Part shown: positions 15,803 to 23,960 of the stretch, piece after piece | How the letters are laid out: each line of letters starts with the position of its first letter | Position numbering within the stretch: the stretch's first letter is position 1 | From: Carthagonibacter metallireducens | GTDB lineage: Bacteria; Gemmatimonadota; Gemmatimonadetes; Palauibacterales; Palauibacteraceae | Length of the DNA: 50,847 nucleotides | Direction of reading: 5' to 3' | NCBI GenBank assembly: GCA_023554445.1 | Contig: JAMJQQ010000088.1 | Location: 1 to 50,847, forward strand | The notes under the pieces: generated by a model | The model's input: the letters and a program-made list of their open reading frames with translations, nothing else | Databases searched by the model: none | What the model was told of the DNA's origin: nothing | Position numbers and translations under genes: made by a program

Positions 15803-16746
15803 GGCCCGCGTTCCTCGAAGCCGATGCCGGACATCGTTCGGCGCTGCTCTCCGAAGCCGATCGAGGCCGTCGCCCGATAGAGCCGGAAGCCGGGATCCGT
15901 GGGCGGCAGTTCATCCAGCATCGGAGCCGCACCCGAAATCTCACCGAACATCCCCGCATCCGGAACTTCGAACGACCAGGAACCCGGCGGCCCAGCCGTG
16001 CCGGGAAGGTCTACGAGTACCGCGTCCGACCAGTCCAGACGGACCCCGTCGATCCATGCCCAGACTGTCGCCGGTGCATCCGGGAAGGCCCTGTCGCGCA
16101 GGATCAGGAGCCCGTTGCCCAGCGTGTCGGAGAGAACGAACGCCTGGAGGATACGCTCGCCAGATGCTTCCGAAAGCAGCCGGGCCCGGCGCCTTCGAAG
16201 CAGCCAGCCGCTTTCGACGCGCCCGGCGGCCTGAAGATCGGCGATCCGAAGAGACTCCCGCTGGCCCGTCGATCCACTCCAGGTGCTCACCTCGTCCATC
16301 GCGTCGAGACGAACTCCGCCGCCCTCGAGGGCCAGCTTGAGTGACGAGAGTTGTCCTCCTTCTTCGACGGAGAGACTGAGCGGCCCGGCCGGGACCACCC
16401 GCCAGGCGGCGCGGGGAACGGGGATCGAGTCCTGCACGGCGAGCACCGGGGTCCACGTGCCTGCGCCCGGGATCCAGCCACGATAGTCCATGCGTAATCG
16501 CCCCGGCTCCGTCCGGTTCTCGAGCCGCATGTGGAGGAGTGCCGGCTCCGCACCGAATCCGACGAAGGTCAGAGAGGTGTGATAGAGCGCCTCGGGCGTG
16601 GCAGAGGCGGAGTCTCCGTCACCCGAGTCTGTCGCTTCCTCGACGGGGGCCGACTCGGGCGTACCGCAGGAGGCAACCGACAGGGCCGATATTCCGGCCA
16701 GAAGCAGCCCCGACAGTACGCCGCGGGCGAATCGAACGTTGGTCAT
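15799..16746 (-). CDS. uncharacterised lipoprotein
   Basis: 315 residues with a lipoprotein signal peptide: a hydrophobic core GLLLAGISALS and a Cys at about residue 27 in SVASCG. An acidic, Ser/Thr-rich linker follows. The mature part is beta-rich with many short aromatic strands and no family I recognise. It lacks an obvious catalytic motif, and a periplasmic or outer-membrane anchored sensor or assembly role is guesswork. Stop and start codons overlap with the DUF445 gene, implying a two-gene operon. It is divergent from the symporter gene, sharing a ~100-base intergenic region. Confidence 0.8.
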   Translation of the reverse strand: MTNVRFARGVLSGLLLAGISALSVASCGTPESAPVEEATDSGDGDSASATPEALYHTSLTFVGFGAEPALLHMRLENRTEPGRLRMDYRGWIPGAGTWTPVLAVQDSIPVPRAAWRVVPAGPLSLSVEEGGQLSSLKLALEGGGVRLDAMDEVSTWSGSTGQRESLRIADLQAAGRVESGWLLRRRRARLLSEASGERILQAFVLSDTLGNGLLILRDRAFPDAPATVWAWIDGVRLDWSDAVLVDLPGTAGPPGSWSFEVPDAGMFGEISGAAPMLDELPPTDPGFRLYRATASIGFGEQRRTMSGIGFEERGP

Positions 16747-16847
16747 AACGCGGACAAGGTACCTGTGATCGGCGGGTCTGTCACCGATCCCCGGGCACGG
16801 GTAACTTGCCGGGCCCTGATTCCCGGTCTCCAGCAGTCGGCGGACGC

Positions 16848-18125
16848 ATGCAGCTGTACACGAAAATCTCGATCGCTCTCGTGGCGGGCGCGGTGGCCGG
16901 ACTCGTGGCCAACCTGTTCGACCTCGAGATTCTGCGGACCGTGCTGGTGGCGATCGAGCCGATCGGAAACGCGTGGATCCGACTCATCACGATGGTCGTC
17001 GTGCCGCTCGTGTTCGCGAGTCTCGTAGTGGGCACGGCGAGCCTCGGAGACATCAGCAAGCTCGGCCGGATCGGTGGCAAGACGGTGCTCTACTATCTGG
17101 GTACCACGGCCATCGCCGTTACGATCGGACTGGCCCTGTCGAACCTGATTCGCCCCGGGAGCCGGCTCGATCCGGAGGCGCTGGAGGGCCTGCGCTCGAC
17201 CTACATGGCGGAAGGTGCCAGTCGCGTGGAACTGGCTCGGGACGCGCCGAGTCTGGTCGATATCCTGCTCAACATGATTCCACGGAATCCGATCGAGGCC
17301 CTCGCTTCGGGGGACATGCTGCCGATCATCTTCTTCGCGATTTTCTTCGGCGCAGCGCTGTCGGCCCTGCCGTCCGAGCGAAGAGACCACGTCATAGGCT
17401 TCTTCGACGGCGTCAACGAAGCCGCCATGGTCATGATCCACTGGATCATGCGTCTTGCTCCATACGCGGTATTCGCGCTGATCGGTGCCGTGATCGCCCG
17501 ATTCGGGCTGGGAGTCCTGCAGAGCCTGCTCGTGTACAGCCTGGTCGTTCTCCTGGGCCTCGTTCTGCACGTGGCGTTCACCTATACGGCGGCACTCCGA
17601 TTCCTCGCCCGTCGCGGCCCGCGGGAATTCTACCGCAAGATCCGGGAAGCCCAGCTGATCGCGTTTTCGACCTCGAGCTCCAACGCCACGCTGCCGGTCA
17701 GCATGGAGGTGGCCGAGGAAAAGCTGGAGATCGAGAAGGAGGTCGCCAGCTTCGTCCTGCCCCTCGGCGCCACGATCAACATGGACGGCACGGCGCTCTA
17801 CCAGGCGGTCGCCACGATGTTCATCGCCCAGGTCCTCGTGGGGGACATCTCCTTCACGGCTCAGTTCGGAATCGTCCTGACGGCGACACTGGCCTCGATC
17901 GGGGCAGCCGGCGTTCCTTCGGCCGGGATCATCATCCTGGTGGTCGTTCTCGAACAGGCGCTGGCCGGAACGGGAGTGGATCCGGCCGCCGGGATTGCGC
18001 TGGTTCTTGGAGTGGACCGGCTTCTCGACATGTGTCGCACGGCCGTGAACGTCACGGGAGATCTGACTGCGGCGGCCGTGATCGAACGGTCGGAGTACGA
18101 CTACGCGCTGAAACACGGGAGCTGA
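16848..18125 (+). CDS. dicarboxylate/amino acid:cation symporter (DAACS family)
   Basis: 425-residue inner-membrane carrier of the GltP/DctA/glutamate transporter family; cotransports glutamate, aspartate or C4-dicarboxylates with Na+ or H+. Diagnostic elements: the serine-rich re-entrant hairpin STSSSNATLPVSM, the sodium-site NMDGTALY in TM7, the second hairpin GAAGVPSAGI, and DRLLDMCRTAVNVTGD in TM8. The Arg in this last stretch is where substrate specificity is set in characterised members, but I cannot assign the substrate. I chose ATG 16848 (MQLYTKISIALV), where family homology starts, over the longer in-frame ATG at 16806. Confidence 0.93.
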   Translation: MQLYTKISIALVAGAVAGLVANLFDLEILRTVLVAIEPIGNAWIRLITMVVVPLVFASLVVGTASLGDISKLGRIGGKTVLYYLGTTAIAVTIGLALSNLIRPGSRLDPEALEGLRSTYMAEGASRVELARDAPSLVDILLNMIPRNPIEALASGDMLPIIFFAIFFGAALSALPSERRDHVIGFFDGVNEAAMVMIHWIMRLAPYAVFALIGAVIARFGLGVLQSLLVYSLVVLLGLVLHVAFTYTAALRFLARRGPREFYRKIREAQLIAFSTSSSNATLPVSMEVAEEKLEIEKEVASFVLPLGATINMDGTALYQAVATMFIAQVLVGDISFTAQFGIVLTATLASIGAAGVPSAGIIILVVVLEQALAGTGVDPAAGIALVLGVDRLLDMCRTAVNVTGDLTAAAVIERSEYDYALKHGS

Positions 18126-18133
18126 GCGGGGGA

Positions 18134-18631
18134 TCAGGTCGCTACGAGAGCCTCCCGGCCCAGCTTCCGGTCGAGGCCCGCTACGATCGTACGAACCCGG
18201 CGCTTACTACCGCCCGGAAGGCCGACTCCCGGACGCCGCCACGCCCTCACGTCGACCCTGGTCAGCGCGTTGTCGTCGAGTCGCACCCACACCGTGATGT
18301 GACCGACTTCTCCGGGGAGCCAGGAGCGGCAGACGGCTGTCAGCAGGCCCAGATCCTCATCTGAGTGGACCACGGACCATAGACGGCGCCGGTTGATTTC
18401 ATCATGCAGAACGTCCCAGACACGGGCGTACGGGGCCGCGTATACCCTGCCCAGCGGAGACCCGGGGTGCCGGGTGTCGATCGAATCGGTGCCGGAGTCG
18501 GCGGATCGCTCTGCTGATTTCAAAATCGTGAGGTCTGTCGGATCTCGCATCGCGAGTCGAGGGGAATCGCCGCTGAACGGACTGGAGTGAGGCGGCACCA
18601 GGATCAGTTGCCCGGTCCGGACGCGCTCCAT
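18134..18631 (-). CDS. small alpha/beta protein, possibly DUF1499-like
   Basis: About 165 residues from the ATG at 18631; an internal ATG at 18550 would give a shorter protein that still contains the conserved-looking core. That core (PYARVWDVLHDEINRRRLWSVV, then SDEDLGLL, LTRVDVRAW, VRTIVAGLDRKLG) has the strand-helix pattern and the LTRVDVR phrase seen in small DUF1499-like or SRPBCC-like proteins. I would not assign it firmly. There is no clear ribosome binding site. The frame is open past 18631, but any longer start would overlap the nucleotidyltransferase gene on the other strand. It is convergent with the symporter, 8 bases apart. Confidence 0.55.
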   Translation of the reverse strand: MERVRTGQLILVPPHSSPFSGDSPRLAMRDPTDLTILKSAERSADSGTDSIDTRHPGSPLGRVYAAPYARVWDVLHDEINRRRLWSVVHSDEDLGLLTAVCRSWLPGEVGHITVWVRLDDNALTRVDVRAWRRPGVGLPGGSKRRVRTIVAGLDRKLGREALVAT

Positions 18632-18681
18632 ACGTTCCCGCCGTTCATCTGTCCCACCATCTGAACGTTCGTGAGCGCCGC

Positions 18682-19674
18682 ATGCAAGCCATACTTCCGC
18701 TGGCCGGTAAGGGGACGCGACTCCGCCCGCACACGCACACGACACCCAAGCCGCTGCTCCGGGTCGGCAACCGAACGGTGCTCGATCGTGTTCTCGACCT
18801 TCTCGAGAGCGCCGGAGTCGATGAGATCATCGGAATCATGGGCCACCTTTCGGGGCGCATCGAGGAGCATCTCGCCGCCGAGCACCCCGAGCTGGGCTTC
18901 ACGCCCGTCATGCAGAGGCAGCAGCTGGGTACGGCTGATGCCATCCGTCTCGCCGAGCCGCATGTCGAGGGACCGGTACTGATCGTCTTCGTCGACACGC
19001 TGTTTCAGGCGGACATGGATCTGATTCAGCGACGACCGGACGTGGATGGGATCGTGTGGGCGAAGGAGGTGGAGGACTATCAGAGGTTCGGCGTCATCGT
19101 GCACGACGATGACGGCTTCATGCAGGAGATCATCGAGAAGCCTTCCGAACCGGTCTCTCGACTGGCGAACATTGGGCTCTACTACATCCGGAACGTGGAC
19201 CTCCTGTTCGAGGGGATCGAACACGTGATGCGACAGTCTCCGAAGCTCGGCGAGTACTTCCTGACCGACGCGTTTCAGTACATGATCGACAACGGCGGGA
19301 AGCTGCTGACCGCCGAAGTCGCGGAGTGGTGGGACTGCGGGAAGCCCGAGACTCTGATCGATACGAACCACCGGGTTCTCAGAGCGGAAGCAACGCCGCC
19401 CCCTGCGGCCTTTCCGGGGGTCAGTTTCGTGGACCCCGTCCGGATCGGCGAGGGAGTGACTCTGGAGGAGGCGACGATCGGACCCAATGTGAGTATCGCT
19501 GACGGCAGCACCGTTCGCCGATCTCGGATACGAGACTCGATCGTGGGCGTCGGAAGCGAGATAAGCGACTGCGAACTCAGACAGTCCCTGATCGGCGATC
19601 ACGCGTTCGCCAGTGGTGTTCGAGGCACCGTCTCTCTGGGCGATCACAGTGAGGTGCGAGGAGAATCGACGTGA
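18682..19674 (+). CDS. sugar-1-phosphate nucleotidyltransferase with left-handed beta-helix
   Basis: 330 residues. The N-terminal ~240 residues form a nucleotidyltransferase domain: LPLAGKGTRLRPHTHTTPKPLL carries the GxGTRxxPxTxxxPK phosphate-binding signature, followed by QLGTADAIR, VDTLFQ and EYFLTDAF. The C-terminal ~80 residues show hexapeptide periodicity (GPNVSIADGSTVRRSRIRDSIVG). That plan is found in long RmlA/GlmU-like glucose-1-phosphate thymidylyl- or uridylyltransferases, which make NDP-sugars for surface polysaccharide or lipid. The exact sugar and nucleotide cannot be read. It heads a run of coupled envelope genes and ends in a four-base GTGA overlap with the next gene. Confidence 0.9.
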   Translation: MQAILPLAGKGTRLRPHTHTTPKPLLRVGNRTVLDRVLDLLESAGVDEIIGIMGHLSGRIEEHLAAEHPELGFTPVMQRQQLGTADAIRLAEPHVEGPVLIVFVDTLFQADMDLIQRRPDVDGIVWAKEVEDYQRFGVIVHDDDGFMQEIIEKPSEPVSRLANIGLYYIRNVDLLFEGIEHVMRQSPKLGEYFLTDAFQYMIDNGGKLLTAEVAEWWDCGKPETLIDTNHRVLRAEATPPPAAFPGVSFVDPVRIGEGVTLEEATIGPNVSIADGSTVRRSRIRDSIVGVGSEISDCELRQSLIGDHAFASGVRGTVSLGDHSEVRGEST

Positions 19675-19907
19675 CAGCTCGCCGCGTACTCTCGCTCACG
19701 ATCATCTTCTGCGGCCTCGGGCTCGCGTTTTCCGGGTTCAGTTACGCAGCTCTCGGCCGTGGGGGAGCGGCAGCGCTGGTCGGCTTCGGAGGACTGTTGA
19801 TCGTGGGTGTCGGAATTGCAGCCCTTCCCGGGCCGATCCGGCCTCCGGTCGTCGGCTGGACCCCCGGGCCGGACTCCACGGCGGATGATCCTCCGGTCCA
19901 CTCCTGA
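19671..19907 (+). CDS. small two-helix membrane protein
   Basis: 78 residues with hydrophobic segments at about 6-28 (VLSLTIIFCGLGLAFSGFSYA) and 33-53 (AALVGFGGLLIVGVGIAAL), then a Pro-rich polar tail. No known family recognised. The GTG start at 19671 overlaps the nucleotidyltransferase stop (GTGA), showing translational coupling. Its own 3' end overlaps the ATG of the next gene. Conservation of the overlap in relatives would be the best evidence that this short gene is real. Confidence 0.65.
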   Translation: MTARRVLSLTIIFCGLGLAFSGFSYAALGRGGAAALVGFGGLLIVGVGIAALPGPIRPPVVGWTPGPDSTADDPPVHS

Positions 19908-20562
19908 TCGGACCAGGGGCCGGTCTGGCGCGATCCTGACTCGTGCCGCCACGCTGAAGTCGACCGTGTGTCGCTTCGGGCTGGTCCTGCTGGCCACGCC
20001 CTGCGTCCTGTTCGCCCAGGACTCGAATTCCGCGGCGCTTGCGGACGACCAGGAGTCGGAAAGCGATCGCACCGGCTTCGCCTCATTCGATGTCGGATTC
20101 GGCGTCGTTCTCCCAGAAGAGGGGCAGACCGGGATCTCGTACGGCCTCGGGGTGGACGTAGCCAACCTGCTGATCCATCAGACTTCGATCAGGTTCGGCT
20201 TTCGATTCTGGACCTCCGAGGACCGACTGCCGACCGGCCGCCTGGTCGACCTCGACGATTCGATCCTCAGTATCATGCTGAAGAAGGGCTTTTCTCTCGG
20301 CCGGCTCGAAGGATACGGTGCTCTCGGTCCGGGTGGTCACTTCATCTCGGCCCGGTTCACGGACTTCGCGGGCGAACGGGATGAGAGGAACGGATTCCGG
20401 GTCGGCCTGGAAGGTATCGCAGGTCTCGAGTTCCCACTGGTGGATCGCGGTTTCGTGAGCCTGTTCGGGGAAGCGCAGGGGAGTCTCGTGTCGGAGCTTT
20501 CCCAGGTTTCGCTGCATGCCGGAATCCGGATTCGATTCGACAGACTGGGTACGGGGGGATGA
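19885..20562 (+). CDS. outer-membrane beta-barrel-like protein
   Basis: About 225 residues from ATG 19885. A signal peptide core, GLVLLATPCVLFAQDS, with predicted cleavage after the AQ-type site, lies rather far from that ATG. GTG 19966 would give a shorter, more normal leader. The mature part alternates amphipathic strands with turns (FASFDVGFGVVL, TSIRFGFRFW, FRVGLEGIAGLEFPL, VSLHAGIRIRF), consistent with an 8-stranded small barrel. It ends with strands but without a terminal Phe, since a GlyGly tail follows. It is coupled to the next gene by an ATGA overlap. Function unknown. Confidence 0.72.
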   Translation: MILRSTPDRTRGRSGAILTRAATLKSTVCRFGLVLLATPCVLFAQDSNSAALADDQESESDRTGFASFDVGFGVVLPEEGQTGISYGLGVDVANLLIHQTSIRFGFRFWTSEDRLPTGRLVDLDDSILSIMLKKGFSLGRLEGYGALGPGGHFISARFTDFAGERDERNGFRVGLEGIAGLEFPLVDRGFVSLFGEAQGSLVSELSQVSLHAGIRIRFDRLGTGG

Positions 20563-21326
20563 GGCCCCTTTTGATCGGGCATCGGGGCGCCGCGTCCGAG
20601 GCGCCCGAGAACTCGATGGTTGCCCTGAAGCTCGCTCTGGAACTGGGCGCGGGTGCTCTGGAACTGGACGTTCGCCGTAGCGCGGATGGGGTGCTCGTGG
20701 TGATTCACGATCCCGATCTGGCTCGGACGACTCGAGATCGCGGCCGGGTCTCCGAGTTGACGGCGGCCCGGATCGGACGGGCCGACCTCGCCGACGCATC
20801 CGACCCCGATATTCCGAGATGGCATCAGCCGGTGAGGATTCCCCATCTCGAGGAAGTCTTCGAAACGTATCCCGGGGTGGAGATCACGGTAGACGTGAAG
20901 GACCCGTCAGCGGGCCAGGATGTCGTGAACCTGATAGAGCGCTTCGGCCGGGAATCGGATACGATCCTCTATATCGAGTCTGGCACGGAGACCCGAGCTT
21001 TCCGCGATTACCGCGGACGGCGTGCGACATCGGTCGGCCAGGCGGCGCGGCTGGCCACCGACCCGTCGTGGCTGGCGGAAGCTTCGGAACGGGAAGTCCC
21101 GGAGGTGGTACACACTCCGCTCCGTCACGGGGGATTGGATCTCGTGGATTCGAGTTTCGTCCAGACGGTGCATGAGAGCGGACGGACGATTCAGGTGTGG
21201 ACCGTGGACGATCCGCCCACGATGGAGTGGCTGGTGGACTGCGGGGTAGACGGTATCATCACGAATGACGTACGGGCGGCCGTAGCCCGCTTCGGCCGAC
21301 AGGGACATCACGAGGAGCCGAGATGA
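20559..21326 (+). CDS. glycerophosphodiester phosphodiesterase
   Basis: 255-residue GDPD-family TIM barrel that hydrolyses glycerophosphodiesters to glycerol-3-phosphate and an alcohol. Active-site segments: the first His/Arg in IGHRGA, the metal-binding Glu and Asp in ALELDVRRSADGVLVVIHDP, and the family C-terminus IQVWTVDDPPTMEWLVDCGVDGIITND. No signal peptide, so probably cytosolic. ATG overlaps the preceding stop (ATGA) and its stop overlaps the next start, placing it in a coupled envelope operon. A second, membrane-anchored GDPD is at 27193. Confidence 0.94.
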   Translation: MRPLLIGHRGAASEAPENSMVALKLALELGAGALELDVRRSADGVLVVIHDPDLARTTRDRGRVSELTAARIGRADLADASDPDIPRWHQPVRIPHLEEVFETYPGVEITVDVKDPSAGQDVVNLIERFGRESDTILYIESGTETRAFRDYRGRRATSVGQAARLATDPSWLAEASEREVPEVVHTPLRHGGLDLVDSSFVQTVHESGRTIQVWTVDDPPTMEWLVDCGVDGIITNDVRAAVARFGRQGHHEEPR

Positions 21327-22036
21327 GCCGGATGTGGAGAACGAGGGATTATCGGGGCCGGTCGGCCTCAGTCGTCCCCGTGCTCGTCGGGTCCCTGCTG
21401 ATCGGTGCGCCTCCCGGCGACCTTTCGGCCCAGGACGCGGACATGCCTCGATTCCCCTTCGGCACACCGGTCGTGTTCGTGCCGGTGCAATCCGTCGAGC
21501 CTCTTCCCGGGGGAGGCTGGCCCGGTGGTGCTGACGGCGAAGGGGAAGCACTCCGGTCGATGGACGCGGAGCTCCAGTTCGCCCTGGAGGAGAGCCGGGG
21601 CGCCGAAGACTGGGCGTTGCCGGCCGACGTGATCCGCCGGGTCGACCGCAATCCGATGCTTCGGACAGATCCGTCCCGGATGGCATACCAGGGGCTGCTG
21701 GAGAAACCGGACAAACGCAAGCAGATCTACGAACCCCTGCACGGCGAGTTGAGGTCGATCTCGGCCCTGTTCGACACCCGTTACGTGGTGCTTCCAATCT
21801 CCCTCTTCGTCGAGGCGGACCCTCCCGGGCCGGATGATCCTCAACCGGACTCCCCTGCGGATCTGAACGGTCCCGACGCGATCTACCGGGCGCACCTGCT
21901 TCTCGCCATGATCGACATAAGATCGAGTACGATCGTCTGGTGGGGGGAGATCGTCGGAGAACCCGGCAAAGCCGATTCTCCCGCCCTGACGGCGAGTCTC
22001 GCGGAGCGGGTCGCCGAGGCGGTGGCGCCATCGTGA
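21323..22036 (+). CDS. secreted protein of unknown function
   Basis: 237 residues. A basic N-terminus is followed by a hydrophobic core (VVPVLVGSLLIGAPPG) and an LSAQDA-like cleavage site near residue 37, so it is exported. The mature domain contains FGTPVVFVPVQ, a Trp-rich helix region, RYVVLPISLFVE, and AHLLLAMIDIRSSTIVWWGEIVG. The alternating strands and the final 'act on W-x-G' strand loosely recall the folds of secreted CsgG/TolB-N-type assembly proteins, but I do not recognise a family. It is coupled by four-base overlaps to GDPD upstream and to a lipoprotein gene downstream. Confidence 0.75.
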   Translation: MSRMWRTRDYRGRSASVVPVLVGSLLIGAPPGDLSAQDADMPRFPFGTPVVFVPVQSVEPLPGGGWPGGADGEGEALRSMDAELQFALEESRGAEDWALPADVIRRVDRNPMLRTDPSRMAYQGLLEKPDKRKQIYEPLHGELRSISALFDTRYVVLPISLFVEADPPGPDDPQPDSPADLNGPDAIYRAHLLLAMIDIRSSTIVWWGEIVGEPGKADSPALTASLAERVAEAVAPS

Positions 22037-22578
22037 GCCGGTCGTCGGTTGGTCGGATTCCGGAGCGCCGGGGTGTGGTGTTCGCCGCGTTCGCGTGTCT
22101 CCTGGTCGCAGCCCCGGTGTTGAGCGGCTGTGCGGCCGAGCCGGGGCTCACCTTGCCGGAAGAATCGTCGCTTCAGGGGATGTACGGAGAGAACGTACAG
22201 GTGAGCCTCAAGGGGAACGTGGTGGACGTGGTGGTCGGGCAGCCTGCCGACCAGTTGCGTCGCGGAGGAGCGACGTGGGCGAAGGTCGGTCCTTACATCT
22301 ACCTGTTCTCGCCCCAGACCCGAAAGCTGTTCGAGGACTACACGGGACTCGGCGGTGTGCGGGTTACCACGGTAGACGGTCGTGATCGCCTGGTGGCCAG
22401 GGCATTGCTCCCGCAAGGAGCGCTCAATTCGGTGACCTGGAACAAGGCGATCGGGCTGGCCGGTCGCGCGCGGCTCGAGGGCACGGAGCGACCCTCCTAC
22501 ATTCTCGAGTTGATCGACTACGGCGAAGAGCTGGTGGAGCACGAGTACGGATCGAATTACGTAAAGGAAACCAGATGA
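22033..22578 (+). CDS. uncharacterised lipoprotein
   Basis: 181 residues from GTG 22033, which overlaps the preceding stop (GTGA). A lipoprotein signal is clear: basic start, hydrophobic FAAFACLLVAAPVLSG, and Cys at about residue 33 (LSGC). The mature part has beta-strands (NVVDVVVGQP, KVGPYIYLFSP, GVRVTTVDGRDRLVARALL) and a C-terminal helix-rich stretch SYILELIDYGEEL. No known domain. Given its immediate pairing with the secreted protein at 21323, the two may form one envelope unit. Its stop overlaps the icd start codon (ATGA). Confidence 0.75.
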   Translation: MSRSSVGRIPERRGVVFAAFACLLVAAPVLSGCAAEPGLTLPEESSLQGMYGENVQVSLKGNVVDVVVGQPADQLRRGGATWAKVGPYIYLFSPQTRKLFEDYTGLGGVRVTTVDGRDRLVARALLPQGALNSVTWNKAIGLAGRARLEGTERPSYILELIDYGEELVEHEYGSNYVKETR

Positions 22579-23600
22579 TTCAGACGGTGACCCTGATTCC
22601 CGGCGACGGGATCGGACCGGCGATCACCGATGAGGTGGTCCGCATACTCGACTCGGCCGGAGCCCCCATCGAGTGGGAGCGGCACGACGCCGGCCTGACG
22701 GCGGTCGAGAACGGGCACGATCTGCTTCCGCAGGAGACCCTCGACTCGATCGAGCGGAACCGATTCTGCCTCAAGGGGCCGTTGACGACCCCGATCGGGG
22801 CCGGATTCCGGTCGATCAACGTCGCGCTCCGCAAGCACTTCGATCTGTACGCGAATGTGAGGCCGGCCGAGTCGATCGTTCCCGGCGGGCGGTATAAGGA
22901 CATCGACATCGTCATCGTGCGGGAGAACACGGAAGGACTGTACGCCGGCATCGAGCATTACATCGGGATGCGCCAGGACCCCCGGGCCGTCGCCGAATCG
23001 GTGATGTTGATCACGCGGTACGGATCGGACCGGATCTGCCGTTACGCCTTCGAATACGCCATCGAGCACAAGCGGAAGAAGGTCACCCTCGTCCACAAGG
23101 CGAACATCCTGAAGAACACCCAGGGGCTGTTTCTCGAAGTCGGCCGCGAGGTCGCGAAGAACTACGCGGACGCGATCGAGTTCGAGGACCGGATCGTCGA
23201 TGCGACGGCCATGCAGCTCGTTCTCGATCCTTACCAGTTCGACGTGATCGTCACCGAGAACATGTTCGGGGACATTCTCTCCGATCTCACGGCCGGCCTG
23301 GTCGGCGGTCTGGGCTTCGCCCCAGGGGTCAATATCGGAAAGGACGTCGCCATCTTCGAGGCGGTTCACGGCTCTGCTCCCGACATCGCCGGGAAGGGCG
23401 TGGCGAATCCGTCAGCCCTGCTTCTCGCGGCCTGCCTCATGCTCGAGCACATGGGTCAGAAGGAGACGGCGGCCAGGATTCGCGGAGCCCTGAAGACGGT
23501 GATTCACGATGGCGACACGGTTACTGCCGACCTCGGCGGGTCGGCCAGCACCACGGCGTTTTCCGATGCAGTTATCGAACAGATCGCGACCGGCGCGTAG
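22575..23600 (+). CDS. icd: NAD+-type isocitrate dehydrogenase (IDH/IMDH family)
   Basis: 341 residues, short homo-oligomeric beta-decarboxylating dehydrogenase. Family motifs: the start LIPGDGIGPAI, the substrate loop SINVALRKHFDLYANVRP, VIVRENTEGLYAGIE, the metal-binding ENMFGDILSDLTAGLVGGLG, and the nucleotide-side EAVHGSAPDIAGKGVANPSA. The Ser in FRSINVALR and the residues around it favour isocitrate over isopropylmalate or homoisocitrate, as in IDH3-like bacterial enzymes. Cofactor NAD+ is inferred from the short form. It is odd that this TCA-cycle enzyme is translationally coupled (ATGA) to an envelope lipoprotein gene. Confidence 0.87.
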   Translation: MIQTVTLIPGDGIGPAITDEVVRILDSAGAPIEWERHDAGLTAVENGHDLLPQETLDSIERNRFCLKGPLTTPIGAGFRSINVALRKHFDLYANVRPAESIVPGGRYKDIDIVIVRENTEGLYAGIEHYIGMRQDPRAVAESVMLITRYGSDRICRYAFEYAIEHKRKKVTLVHKANILKNTQGLFLEVGREVAKNYADAIEFEDRIVDATAMQLVLDPYQFDVIVTENMFGDILSDLTAGLVGGLGFAPGVNIGKDVAIFEAVHGSAPDIAGKGVANPSALLLAACLMLEHMGQKETAARIRGALKTVIHDGDTVTADLGGSASTTAFSDAVIEQIATGA

Positions 23601-23922
23601 GCGTCTCGAGATCGGACCGATCGGCGAAGGGCCGCGGGCGCCCTGCCGCAGTTGCGGTCAGGACCTTCCCGAGTCGACTCTCGACGAGAACGGCTGGTGT
23701 CCGACGTGCGTTTGGGACCTCGAGAAGAAGGCCTCCCGGGGCCAGCACCTGATCGCGCTCCTCGTGACGGTCCCGTTCGCCATCTGGATCGCCGTCGAGG
23801 GAACGCGCGGCTATTTTCCCCTGTACGCGTGGGCGATACCACTGGCGGCGGCCTACTATCTCGGCATGCGGATCGGCCGGGAAGTAGTTCGTGGCTGGGT
23901 GCGAAGCCGGCGCGAAGCCTGA
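23566..23922 (+). CDS. zinc-ribbon membrane protein
   Basis: 118 residues from ATG 23566, which lies inside the end of icd (35-base overlap). A Cys4 zinc ribbon, CRSCGQ...WCPTC, at about residues 27-47 is followed by two membrane helices (LIALLVTVPFAIWIAVEG and AWAIPLAAAYYLGM) and a basic tail. Small proteins of this plan are widespread and uncharacterised. The frame is open upstream of 23566, where starts would lie further inside icd and seem less likely. Confidence 0.65.
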   Translation: MQLSNRSRPARRRLEIGPIGEGPRAPCRSCGQDLPESTLDENGWCPTCVWDLEKKASRGQHLIALLVTVPFAIWIAVEGTRGYFPLYAWAIPLAAAYYLGMRIGREVVRGWVRSRREA

Positions 23923-23960
23923 TCGACAATCTCGACACCGGCAATCTGAGAGACCGACCG

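Noticed and set aside
18134..18745. Full 203-codon version of the small minus-strand gene
   Set aside because: The first ~38 codons overlap the nucleotidyltransferase start on the other strand and are of poor composition; a start at 18631 or 18550 is more plausible.
23652..23960. Extended N-terminus of the His-rich barrel
   Set aside because: It overlaps the zinc-ribbon gene in another frame and would place the signal peptide deep inside the protein.
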